Source: JABLTI01 sp035528035
Lineage (GTDB): Archaea > Asgardarchaeota > Heimdallarchaeia > JABLTI01
Length of the DNA stretch: 64,000 nt
Assembly (NCBI GenBank): GCA_035528035.1
Contig: DATKZI010000014.1
Location: 124,001-188,000 of the forward strand
Direction: 5' to 3'
Below the pieces are notes generated by a model. The model worked only from the letters and a program-made list of their open reading frames with translations. It did no database searches and was not told the origin of the DNA. Positions 54,090 to 61,978 of the stretch are shown here, one piece after another. Each line of letters opens with the position of its first letter. Positions within the stretch are counted from its first letter, which is position 1. The position numbers and the translations under genes are program-made.

Positions 54090-55589
54090 TTATTCATTAT
54101 CTATTAACCTGCCAAGCTCCTCGTAAAATTGCTTTATAGATATATCAATGAAATTTTGAGCAACAATTCTAGCCATTTCGTCAACCATAGCAATTGGAAA
54201 AGGAACTATTTGAGAACCACCAGGTTTAGAATATTCAATTGATGATAGTGAATAAACCAATTGAGCAAGATTATTTCGATAACCAATAGGATCATTTTTA
54301 CAAATAAACCATGGAACATCTATTCTTGAAACCCAATCAAAGATTTTCAAATAAAAGCTCATATAAGGAACTAAACATTTTCGTTTTTGATCATCAAATC
54401 CACGATCTAATCGAACGATTGGTACAGTAACATCTTTGTCTTCCAGAACCTGACTTAATAAACCAAAATCACTCCAGAAATTTTCTGGAACAGAACCTTT
54501 CAGTATATTACTGAAAATAACATTATTTATGAAGGAAGTTAACGCTTTATCAGCAGAATATTTAACAAAACCAAAATACAGTATGTTGCGATTTAGTGCA
54601 ATATCAACTAATTTCTTAGATTGATCAAGTGCTTCATAGAATTTTGGGTCTCGATAACTATGTGGAACTATTGGACCGTCTCTAATGTGATAATTTGTCG
54701 GTTGTTCTTCAAATCCTATCAAATCAATTTCATTATGCATTCGTTCCATCTGGAAATATGACTGAGCGAAATTTTGATCAGCAACAAATTCTTGTTGATT
54801 TAAAGTAGTTATTTCATCTATTGCAGCATACCCAAAACTATCATCTATATCAACTAAATCTGGAATGCTTTGAAACTCACCGACAGGACCATCAGAAGAA
54901 AAATTACCAACCCATCTACTAGCAGAAGCTACTGTGAAAAGCAATTGTCGAGATTTACTAAGATCATTAGTTGCAACAGGACTTTGCACTGGAAAAGTAT
55001 ATCTGCTTGCATCAGAAGCAGAGATTTTTTTATCTTCGGGAAATTCAAATTTTAAATCTAAATTTTCAATTAGGGGAGCATCATAGATAATTTGATATTT
55101 AGGATAAGAATCTAATTGCTTAATAATATCAGTAATTTCCTTTTCAGAATCTAATGATTTTAATTCAAAAAGATATTCTGTTTCACCAATTGGTGATTGA
55201 CATTTAATTGCTAGTGGATTTTCAACTAAAATACAGTCAGAAACATTTTTTCCTATAAGAGCCTCTCTGATTTTTCCAGCAGGAATAGTCGATACTGTTC
55301 TCCTAGCTATTTCTTTAGCCTTACGGGTAAAACCATTTGATATTGATTCGGAGATTGATAATTTAGCTTTATCAGCTTTTTTGTATTTTTTCTTCTCAGC
55401 AGGAAGAACTTCTATCAATTTAGCATCAAGTAGAAAGTCAATAGATTTGATAATTGTCTCCTTAAGTCTCTCAGAAGATAAACCAGTTTTTTTATGTACT
55501 TGTTCTATTATTTCTTCATCTGAAATACCACGATTGTTTTTTATCATATTGAAAGTGGTTACAATAAGATATGGTGAAAGTTCTAACAT
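54090..55589 (-). CDS. NurA-like nuclease-domain protein with N-terminal winged helix
   Basis: A 499-residue protein. Residues 1-70 look like a winged helix ('ISDEEIIEQVHKKTGLSSERL'). Residues about 215-490 resemble the NurA fold: 'FQMERMHNEIDL', 'IRDGPIVPHSYR' (Asp-Gly-Pro), 'LYFGFVKYS' (Lys) and 'VPFPIAMVDEMARI'. NurA is a 5' end-processing nuclease that works with HerA in archaea. The first acidic motif is not obvious, so activity is uncertain, and no HerA gene is nearby. It ends 12 bases from the convergent small membrane protein gene. Confidence 0.5.
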   Translation of the reverse strand: MLELSPYLIVTTFNMIKNNRGISDEEIIEQVHKKTGLSSERLKETIIKSIDFLLDAKLIEVLPAEKKKYKKADKAKLSISESISNGFTRKAKEIARRTVSTIPAGKIREALIGKNVSDCILVENPLAIKCQSPIGETEYLFELKSLDSEKEITDIIKQLDSYPKYQIIYDAPLIENLDLKFEFPEDKKISASDASRYTFPVQSPVATNDLSKSRQLLFTVASASRWVGNFSSDGPVGEFQSIPDLVDIDDSFGYAAIDEITTLNQQEFVADQNFAQSYFQMERMHNEIDLIGFEEQPTNYHIRDGPIVPHSYRDPKFYEALDQSKKLVDIALNRNILYFGFVKYSADKALTSFINNVIFSNILKGSVPENFWSDFGLLSQVLEDKDVTVPIVRLDRGFDDQKRKCLVPYMSFYLKIFDWVSRIDVPWFICKNDPIGYRNNLAQLVYSLSSIEYSKPGGSQIVPFPIAMVDEMARIVAQNFIDISIKQFYEELGRLIDNE

Positions 55590-55797
55590 CCTAAAGATAT
55601 GTCTACTAATTCAGTATATAAATTTTAGAGAAATTTTCCTCTATTATGGTAAAAAATACCATTTCAATACATTAAAAAACCAAAATATGTTTTTTATATA
55701 ATTTATAGAACGCATTTAAATGATAAAAAATAATCCTTTTATAAAATAACTATCAGTTATTGGAGTTTATGAGGGATTTTAAAAAAGATAAATAAAA

Positions 55798-57204
55798 ATG
55801 AGTTATTCAAAAATGCCTAAAGATGAAGAATATTCGGAAGAAAGTCTCATAGGAAAATACATAGTAGACCCAAAAGGGGATATAATTGCTAAATGTGTAG
55901 GTGTTTTTGATGATGATAAAAAGAAATTGCGAATGAAAATAGCAATAAAAACTGAATTGGATAGTGACTTTATTGTAGAAGAAACAATTCCTACAAGTCT
56001 TATCCTTAAAATAGGTGAAGTTATTTTATTGAAAAAGTCAATTGAAATACAGCCTATTACAATAGAAGAGATTGTTACCTTTGAGATGCTAGATGGAATT
56101 GATTCTGTAGTAGAAAAGAATACAATTACACCAAACGAAGAACTTATTGTTCAAGTGCAAGAAGTAGAGGAAGAAGAGAAGGAAAAGCTTGTATCACAAG
56201 AAAATAACAATATTGTTCAAAAAAATAAACAGATTAAAGAAGAAAATACATGTAAAGAAATGTTTGATGAAATTCTTAGTATAGATGATAGTGATATAAA
56301 AAACAAAAAAATTCAGCTTTTGATAAAGAAAATACAATCAAATAAATCATTTTGTAAACAATCTTTAATCGAATTATTTAATATGATGCATACACCTGAG
56401 ATTAAAGCTAGAATGATTTCTGCTGAAATACTTAATGAATTGTCAAAGACAATGTCTGATTTAATTTATCCAAATTTCCTTGAAATAGTAAAGTCTACGT
56501 ATAATGAACCAAGCAAAGAAGTTGAGAAATTATTAATTGAATTTGCAACTAATCTTGCAACTTTATATAATTCGAAATTATTAGAGTTACAATTAGAGGA
56601 GTTTTTCAAAGAGTTATTGTTAGAGAGGAAATTCTGTAAAACAATAAGCAATAATAGAATTCATAATATAAATCAGAAAATTTTTGCTAATAATTTTGAG
56701 ATACAGGAATTAATTATCGCAAAATATCTACAAAAAGTTATTGAAGAAAAAGAAGACGCTTTAGAATTTGCTGAACTACTAAGTGAATATAATGCAATTT
56801 TAATTGCTTATTCCTTAATCAAGAATTATCATGATAATGAATGGGAAAAAATTATCAACTCTAAATATATAAAGAAAGTTTTTGATAATCATTTTATCGA
56901 ATCGATAAATAATATCCTTCAATATTTCATAGAAGGAAATATAAAATATCTATCCGAGATGTTAGATCCTAAATTAGGATATACTATTGCTAATAAAATT
57001 ATTACTAATATGATCAAATTTAGAATTAATGATTATTTATCGAATGTTTCAATCTTACCATTAGAAGTTTTAACTTCATTTTTCAAAGATGATGAAAATC
57101 GTACCGTACAAATTATATTTGAACTTATAAACAAACATGAAATAGATGCCCAAATTGTCTTCATAGAAGATAAAACCTATATCTCATTTTCTGCATCTCA
57201 TTAG
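55798..57204 (+). CDS. PRC-barrel-like protein with long helical region
   Basis: 468 residues. Residues 15-80 fit a PRC-barrel ('SLIGKYIVDPKGDIIAKC', 'TIPTSLILKIGEVILLK'), followed by an acidic linker (about 100-145) and about 320 helical residues reminiscent of HEAT-like alpha solenoids. PRC-barrels in archaea occur in division-related and RNA-binding proteins. It is soluble. Function is unknown. Confidence 0.55.
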   Translation: MSYSKMPKDEEYSEESLIGKYIVDPKGDIIAKCVGVFDDDKKKLRMKIAIKTELDSDFIVEETIPTSLILKIGEVILLKKSIEIQPITIEEIVTFEMLDGIDSVVEKNTITPNEELIVQVQEVEEEEKEKLVSQENNNIVQKNKQIKEENTCKEMFDEILSIDDSDIKNKKIQLLIKKIQSNKSFCKQSLIELFNMMHTPEIKARMISAEILNELSKTMSDLIYPNFLEIVKSTYNEPSKEVEKLLIEFATNLATLYNSKLLELQLEEFFKELLLERKFCKTISNNRIHNINQKIFANNFEIQELIIAKYLQKVIEEKEDALEFAELLSEYNAILIAYSLIKNYHDNEWEKIINSKYIKKVFDNHFIESINNILQYFIEGNIKYLSEMLDPKLGYTIANKIITNMIKFRINDYLSNVSILPLEVLTSFFKDDENRTVQIIFELINKHEIDAQIVFIEDKTYISFSASH

Positions 57205-57228
57205 TTAAATAAAAAAATTAATCATGAG

Positions 57229-57456
57229 TTATTTTAAAATATAATATGATTTTACTTTCAAAATCTCTTGTTGTTTTTTCATTCTTAGTGAAGCTGCAGC
57301 AATAGCTAAATGAGTAATAATCAATGAAACATGCTCATTTATTTGTTGTGTTTGATATTCAGATTCATCTATCAAATCATCTATAGCATGCTGTAGATTT
57401 TCTTCTAACTTAGTAATAACATTCAATTCATTCGTCTTACTATCACTTTCACTCAT
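57229..57456 (-). CDS. Small helical protein
   Basis: A protein of about 75 residues, two or three helices, without known motif. The ATG at 57456 follows GAGGTGA by 6 bases, a strong site. It is divergent from the hydro-lyase gene, and the operator at 57483-57540 lies between them, so the protein could be the regulator or a target. No DNA-binding motif is recognisable. Confidence 0.5.
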   Translation of the reverse strand: MSESDSKTNELNVITKLEENLQHAIDDLIDESEYQTQQINEHVSLIITHLAIAAASLRMKKQQEILKVKSYYILK

Positions 57457-57482
57457 TAGCTTCACCTCTTAAGTGAGCGTAA

Positions 57483-57540
57483 TATTTACATATATTTACA
57501 TAGTTTATACATACATGAACATATTTAAAACTATGTAAAT
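57483..57540. promoter_or_regulatory. TATTTACATA direct and inverted repeat operator
   Basis: Two identical decamers TATTTACATA lie back to back at 57483-57492 and 57493-57502. The 13 bases ATTTACATAGTTT (57494-57506) recur in inverted orientation at 57528-57540. The array lies between divergent genes and overlaps a TATA-like ATATTTAAAA at 57521-57530, consistent with a repressor site. Confidence 0.6.
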
Positions 57541-57639
57541 GATAAGAAAAAATCAAAGTTAAACATTGACAATAACTTTATGAAATTAAATTACATTTAA
57601 TGTTGTTTGTACTATCGACTATTTATTGAGCGTGAAAAC

Positions 57640-58902
57640 ATGGGTCAAACACTCATTCAAAAAATAATAAGTAATGTTACTGGGATAAAAGAGCCTGAAG
57701 AAGGTTCAATAGTTTTTGCAGAACCTCACAGAATTTTAACCCACGATAATTCTGCTGCAATAATTGATCATTTCAAAGAGATGGGTGGTACAAAAGTTTG
57801 GAACCCAGATAAGATCTTTATTGCACTGGATCATGCAGTTCCACCTCCTGATGAAAAAAAAGCAGCTAATCATTACCAAATTAGACAATTTGTGAACGAA
57901 CAAGGAATAAAGTATTTTTATGATTGCGGAGTGGGGATTTGTCATCAAGTATTACCTCAAGAAGGTCATGTAATTCCTGGCGTGATAATATTTGGTTCAG
58001 ATTCACATACAACTAGTCATGGAGCTTTAGGAGCAGCAGGTATACCAATAGGTAGAACTGAAACAGCTAGTATTTGGGCTATAGGTCAAACTTGGTTGAA
58101 AGTTCCTGAAACAATTAAAATTAATCTTGAAGGAAAATTAGCGTCTAATGTTTTTGCTAAGGATGTAATACTGCAAATAATTGGTCAATTGCATTCTGAT
58201 GGCGCTAGCTATAAATCAGTTGAATTTTTAGGGAAATCAGCTAAGAACTTTAGTATAAGTGAACGTCTAACAATGTGTAACATGGTTGCAGAAATGGATG
58301 GTAAAGCAGGAATGTTTCCAGCTGATGCTGTAACAGACGAATTCCTTAAGAATAGAGCATTGGATCCCTATAAGAAAATTAATCCAGATGCTAATGCAAC
58401 ATACTTCTCCGAATTCACTTTTGAATTAGGGGATATCCCACCTGTGGTATCAAAACCTCATAATGTGGATAATGTATCACCTATTTCTGAATTATCTGAT
58501 GTGGAAGTTGATGTAGGATTACTTGGTACATGCACAAATGGTAGAGTTGATGATTTAGAAGCAGCAGCAAAAATTCTCAAAGGCAAGAAAATAAAGAAAG
58601 GTGTACGTTTACTTGTATATCCAGCATCTCAAACAGTTTTGCTTGAAGCTATGAAGAAAGGAATAATACAAACTATCGTCGAAGCTGGAGGAGAATTAAA
58701 TGTTCCTGCATGTGGTCCTTGTCTAGGAGCGTATGGAGGTTGTCTAGCACCAAATGAAACAGCTATTTCATCTGCGAATCGTAATTTCAAAGGAAGAATG
58801 GGTTGTAAAGATAATACTAGTATATATCTAGGAAGTCCAGCAACTGTTGCCGCTTCAGTTATAGCAGGTAAAATTGTAGAACCAGCTAAGGAGGCTTTCT
58901 AA
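57640..58902 (+). CDS. leuC: 3-isopropylmalate/homoaconitate dehydratase, large subunit
   Basis: About 420 residues of the aconitase superfamily, archaeal LeuC/HacA type. The [4Fe-4S] ligands are in 'GTCTNGRVDDLE' and 'ACGPCLGAYGG'. Other signatures are 'FGSDSHTTSHGALGAAG' and 'EMDGKAGMFPAD'. The ATG at 57640 begins the family N-terminus ('MGQTLIQKIIS'). It overlaps the small-subunit gene as TAATG. Homologues serve leucine synthesis or the homoaconitase step, and sequence alone does not decide. Confidence 0.85.
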   Translation: MGQTLIQKIISNVTGIKEPEEGSIVFAEPHRILTHDNSAAIIDHFKEMGGTKVWNPDKIFIALDHAVPPPDEKKAANHYQIRQFVNEQGIKYFYDCGVGICHQVLPQEGHVIPGVIIFGSDSHTTSHGALGAAGIPIGRTETASIWAIGQTWLKVPETIKINLEGKLASNVFAKDVILQIIGQLHSDGASYKSVEFLGKSAKNFSISERLTMCNMVAEMDGKAGMFPADAVTDEFLKNRALDPYKKINPDANATYFSEFTFELGDIPPVVSKPHNVDNVSPISELSDVEVDVGLLGTCTNGRVDDLEAAAKILKGKKIKKGVRLLVYPASQTVLLEAMKKGIIQTIVEAGGELNVPACGPCLGAYGGCLAPNETAISSANRNFKGRMGCKDNTSIYLGSPATVAASVIAGKIVEPAKEAF

Positions 58903-59420
58903 TGCAATTTAAAGGTAGAATGTGGATTTTTACAGATAAAAATATCAATACTGACCAAATTTTCCCAGGAAAATACACCTATGATCCTTTAACACCTGAA
59001 CAAATGGCTAAACATGCGCTTGAAGATTATCTGCCAAATTTCATTAAAGAAGTTAAACCAGGAGATATTCTTGTTACCGGACCAAATTTCGGCGCAGGAT
59101 CATCACGTGAACAAGCAGTTACTTGTTTGAAAGCAGCAGGTGTAGCAGCTGTCGTTGGGATAACTTTTGCTCGAATCTATTATCGAAACGCTATAAATAT
59201 GGCTTTCCCATTAATTAGCTGCCCACAAGCAACTAATTATATCTTTGAACATAAAGATGAACTCAAAGATCAAGAATTATTTGTAGATTTAGCAGAAGGT
59301 AAAGTTATAATCAACAATAAGACATTCACTTTCCCACCCTTGAAAGGTGAAGCATTAAACATCTTTAAGGTTGGGGGATTAGTAGAATATACCAGAAATA
59401 AATTGGAATCGATGAAATAA
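58902..59420 (+). CDS. leuD: 3-isopropylmalate/homoaconitate dehydratase, small subunit
   Basis: 172 residues forming the swivelling domain that joins the large subunit to make the active hydro-lyase. 'NINTDQIFPGKYTYDPLTPE', 'GPNFGAGSSREQAVTCLKAAG' and 'GITFARIYYRNAINMAFPL' are conserved. The gene starts one base before the end of leuC. A strong hairpin terminator overlaps its stop, so leuC-leuD is a complete two-gene operon. Confidence 0.85.
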   Translation: MQFKGRMWIFTDKNINTDQIFPGKYTYDPLTPEQMAKHALEDYLPNFIKEVKPGDILVTGPNFGAGSSREQAVTCLKAAGVAAVVGITFARIYYRNAINMAFPLISCPQATNYIFEHKDELKDQELFVDLAEGKVIINNKTFTFPPLKGEALNIFKVGGLVEYTRNKLESMK

Positions 59421-59438
59421 CCTAGTTATTATCGATTC
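59406..59438 (+). terminator. Strong terminator of leuCD
   Basis: GAATCGAT (59406-59413) pairs with ATCGATTC (59431-59438), and inner bases AATAAC/GTTATT extend the stem. It is followed by CTCTTTTTTC. The stem overlaps the leuD stop codon. Confidence 0.65.
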
Positions 59439-59569
59439 TCTACTCTTTTTTCTTTTATAATTTTTTAAATGCGGATAAATTTACTAGATGATATGGATAA
59501 ATTCTCTACAATGCTTTTATTATAAAACGGGACTATTGAATTAGTAAAAAGCTAGACGAACCGGAGATT

Positions 59570-59689
59570 ATGTCTAGAATTTACTTTTCCATAATGATGG
59601 ATCAAGATAATTTCAACTCTATGCAAACTAACTCCGAAGAACAAAAGCAGCTGTCCATTGCTTTTGTTTTTCACTATTTCTATTCTTGA
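59570..59689 (+). CDS. Possible 39-residue microprotein (or small RNA)
   Basis: An ATG 4-7 bases after CCGGAG opens a 39-codon frame (starts MSRIYFSIMMDQ). A hairpin (AACAAAAGCA at 59640-59649 with TGCTTTTGTT at 59659-59668, then TTTTC) lies inside the frame. This argues that the same transcript may instead be a short RNA ending at that hairpin. Confidence 0.25.
   Translation: MSRIYFSIMMDQDNFNSMQTNSEEQKQLSIAFVFHYFYS
59640..59672 (+). terminator. Candidate terminator hairpin
   Basis: A 10-bp stem AACAAAAGCA / TGCTTTTGTT with a 9-base loop runs into TTTTC. It may terminate a small RNA begun near 59530. Confidence 0.35.
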
Positions 59690-59888
59690 TATCACTGAAA
59701 TATCATTAATTTTACCTCAAAAACCATAAATTACTCAAATTTGCATACTTCAGTATTTTTTTTAAGTAGTATATTAGAGTTATATTAAATTAAAGTACTT
59801 AAGAGGTCTTTACCAACAAATCTTTAAAGGTAATGATTTGATAATACGAGATTAATTTCAGTAGTAAAAAAACTAGGTTGTTCATAGA

Positions 59889-60251
59889 TTGGCAAAAATA
59901 ATGATTGTTGATGACATGGTTGTAATCCAAGAAATATTACGAGAAATTTTAGGTTTAAAAGGACATACAATTACGTACACAGCAGTTGATGGACAACAAG
60001 CAGTAGATTACTTTCAAGAACATAAAAATGATTGGCCTGATTTAGTTATAATGGATCATCGAATGCCTGTAAAAGATGGAGTAACAGCTTTACAGGAATT
60101 ACTTGAAATGGATCCAAGCATCAAAGTTATTTTTGTAAGCGCAGATGAAAGCGCTAGAAAAAGGGCTTTGTTAATGGGTGCAATTGGTTACCTTATAAAA
60201 CCCTTTTCTGTGAAGGAAATTATAAAATTGATTGATACGATAATGTCCTAA
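59889..60251 (+). CDS. CheY-like single-domain response regulator
   Basis: A 120-residue receiver domain with no output domain. 'MIVDDMV' has the acidic pair, 'VIMDHRMPVKDG' the phospho-acceptor Asp, 'FVSADES' the Ser/Thr switch and 'YLIKPFSV' the conserved Lys. It could be phosphorylated by a histidine kinase such as the one at 28529. The start is TTG. It converges on the longin-DENN gene with 8 bases between the stops. Confidence 0.85.
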   Translation: MAKIMIVDDMVVIQEILREILGLKGHTITYTAVDGQQAVDYFQEHKNDWPDLVIMDHRMPVKDGVTALQELLEMDPSIKVIFVSADESARKRALLMGAIGYLIKPFSVKEIIKLIDTIMS

Positions 60252-60259
60252 TTAATTCT

Positions 60260-61516
60260 CTAAAATAACACATCTAAAGAAATCTTATTTTTTGAAAAAA
60301 GTTCTAACAATTTCTGCATGATAACTGGATTTGTTTCATTAATTATAGAAACTATTAATGAAACTTCACCATCTATTGCATTAGCAATAAATTGTTCAAT
60401 AATTTCTTTTTCAACCTCTTCTAATACAAGTATGATAAAATCAAAAACTCTTCCTAAAAGGTAATCAATATATTCGGAAATAATTTCCAATATTCTATCA
60501 TAACTATTATTCTTTAGTTTATCAACTAAATTTTGACAGAATCTATTTGATATACCTCCTGTAATTGAACCATTATCTAGATTAATTATTACTTTGGTTT
60601 CAAGAGGTTCTATATCACCTCTAAATAACTCCTTATTTAATTCCATAATGGATATTAGATTTTCATTTTTGAAATTATTATCTATATCAAATAATTCTTG
60701 AAAACTTTCTTTATGAATTCCAAGAACATGTAAATTTGTTGAATCACTAGTCCTAGAAAATAAAGCTTCACCATCAACTAGTGGGACAGTCCATAAATCA
60801 TTATAGAGTTTTTTATGAGGAAGAAACCATCGTAAAGTAGCTAGTGTTAAAGTAATATCTATTTCTTCACCAAAAACTAACACTCGTTCATTTTTTAACA
60901 AAGCATAAATTACTCGATCTAAATTTTGAGGAATTCGAGAGAGTAAAAATTCGAAACTTCCCTCAGAAATGATAGTGTCAGAATTTGTTTCAGCTATTTT
61001 GTCAGGATAATACTCCAATTCTAATCGCTCTTTTATCAATTTCACTGAATCATTATCTTCATCGAAATTTATCGATAAACTTTCAATTTGTAAAAGTTGA
61101 TTAAGGCTATCCTTAATTTGATCTGTTAAATGTGTTTCAATATTTTGATGTTTTATTAATTCTGAAGCGATTTTTTTTACTGTAGCTGAAATTTCAGGCA
61201 TTGATTTATAGAGAGACATTTGCTCAGTTTTATCAACTAAAGTAACTATACCCCAGGGACGTTTTCCTCCACGAGCTGTTTGATCTTTGATGTAAAAGAA
61301 ATTTGAATAAGCAACATAACCTTCATCTAAAAAGGGAATGATTGATTCAATATAATCTTCTTTTAGCGATTCTGTAGAGGATAAAGAGAGAGTACTGATA
61401 TGTGATTTTACACAGACTTTTTGAGCAAATAAATTATCTAATCCTTTATGATATAAACAGTCGGGACCCATTTTATCATCAAAACGGACTAAACAAACAC
61501 CTCTACGATGAGTCAA
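60260..61516 (-). CDS. Longin-DENN-like protein
   Basis: A 418-residue soluble protein. Residues about 5-125 look like a longin domain with the opening 'GVCLVRFDDKMGPDCLYHKG', close in style to the 'FD..GP' start of Nprl2/FLCN/Smcr8-type longins. Residues about 188-320 resemble the central DENN region: 'ALLKNERVLVFGEE', 'LRWFLPHKKLYNDLWTVPL', and 'KVIINLDNGSITGG', the usual Asp-containing strand. About 95 helical residues end the protein. In eukaryotes longin-DENN proteins act on Rab/Rag/Arf-type GTPases. The assignment is by motif only, with no GTPase gene nearby. Confidence 0.5.
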   Translation of the reverse strand: MTHRRGVCLVRFDDKMGPDCLYHKGLDNLFAQKVCVKSHISTLSLSSTESLKEDYIESIIPFLDEGYVAYSNFFYIKDQTARGGKRPWGIVTLVDKTEQMSLYKSMPEISATVKKIASELIKHQNIETHLTDQIKDSLNQLLQIESLSINFDEDNDSVKLIKERLELEYYPDKIAETNSDTIISEGSFEFLLSRIPQNLDRVIYALLKNERVLVFGEEIDITLTLATLRWFLPHKKLYNDLWTVPLVDGEALFSRTSDSTNLHVLGIHKESFQELFDIDNNFKNENLISIMELNKELFRGDIEPLETKVIINLDNGSITGGISNRFCQNLVDKLKNNSYDRILEIISEYIDYLLGRVFDFIILVLEEVEKEIIEQFIANAIDGEVSLIVSIINETNPVIMQKLLELFSKNKISLDVLF

Positions 61517-61628
61517 AATTATTTCAAACCTTTATTTGCTTTTCCTAATTGTAGGAATAAGTTATCAAACCTAAAAATCTTTATGAATGGGCATATCTTT
61601 TACAAGTTTAAAAGGAGCAAGTCATAAT

Positions 61629-61922
61629 ATGAGTCGCGAAAATAAATTCCAGCATGTACAAATTATCGTTAAAGGATTAGTACAAGGAGTTTCATTTCGA
61701 GCCTACACAAATAGAAAAGCTAAATCATTAGGTTTAATTGGTTATGTAAAAAATTTAGCTAATGGGGATGTAGAAGTAATTGCCGAAGGTTCAACTGAAA
61801 AAATCATTGAATTGATTAAATGGTTAAAAACTGAAGGTTCTCCTTCATCGGAAGTAACTGAGGTAATCGTAGAATGGTCCAATGAACTTGAAAATTACTT
61901 TGACTTTAGAATAGCTTTTTAG
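61629..61922 (+). CDS. acyP: Acylphosphatase
   Basis: A 97-residue enzyme hydrolysing acyl phosphates. 'KGLVQGVSFRAYTNRKA' contains the phosphate-binding loop with the catalytic Arg, and 'YVKNLANGDVEV' contains the catalytic Asn. AAAGGAG lies about 12 bases before the ATG at 61629; a longer start at 61587 adds residues not found in the family. Confidence 0.85.
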   Translation: MSRENKFQHVQIIVKGLVQGVSFRAYTNRKAKSLGLIGYVKNLANGDVEVIAEGSTEKIIELIKWLKTEGSPSSEVTEVIVEWSNELENYFDFRIAF

Positions 61923-61938
61923 AAAAAAAAATTAAAGA

Positions 61939-61959
61939 AAAGCAATTAAAAATTGCTTT
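61939..61959. terminator. Bidirectional terminator
   Basis: AAAGCAATT (61939-61947) pairs with AATTGCTTT (61951-61959) between the acylphosphatase gene and the convergent membrane protein gene, with A- and T-rich flanks. Confidence 0.6.
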
Positions 61960-61978
61960 CTATTTTTCGCTAATGATT

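Larger units (their letters stand above)
59421..59888. other. Intergenic region with possible small RNA or microprotein
   Basis: This 468-base gap contains two GGATAAATT repeats (59473 and 59495), a short ORF at 59570-59689 and a hairpin at 59640-59668. The last 150 bases are AT-rich upstream sequence of the receiver gene. Confidence 0.4.

Noticed and set aside
54870..55701. Two plus-strand frames opposite the NurA-like gene and its upstream gap
   Set aside because: They are shadows without ribosome binding sites, and their protein sequences show no family features.
59530..59690. tRNA gene
   Set aside because: No cloverleaf, T-loop or acceptor pairing is visible here; I saw no tRNA anywhere in the window.
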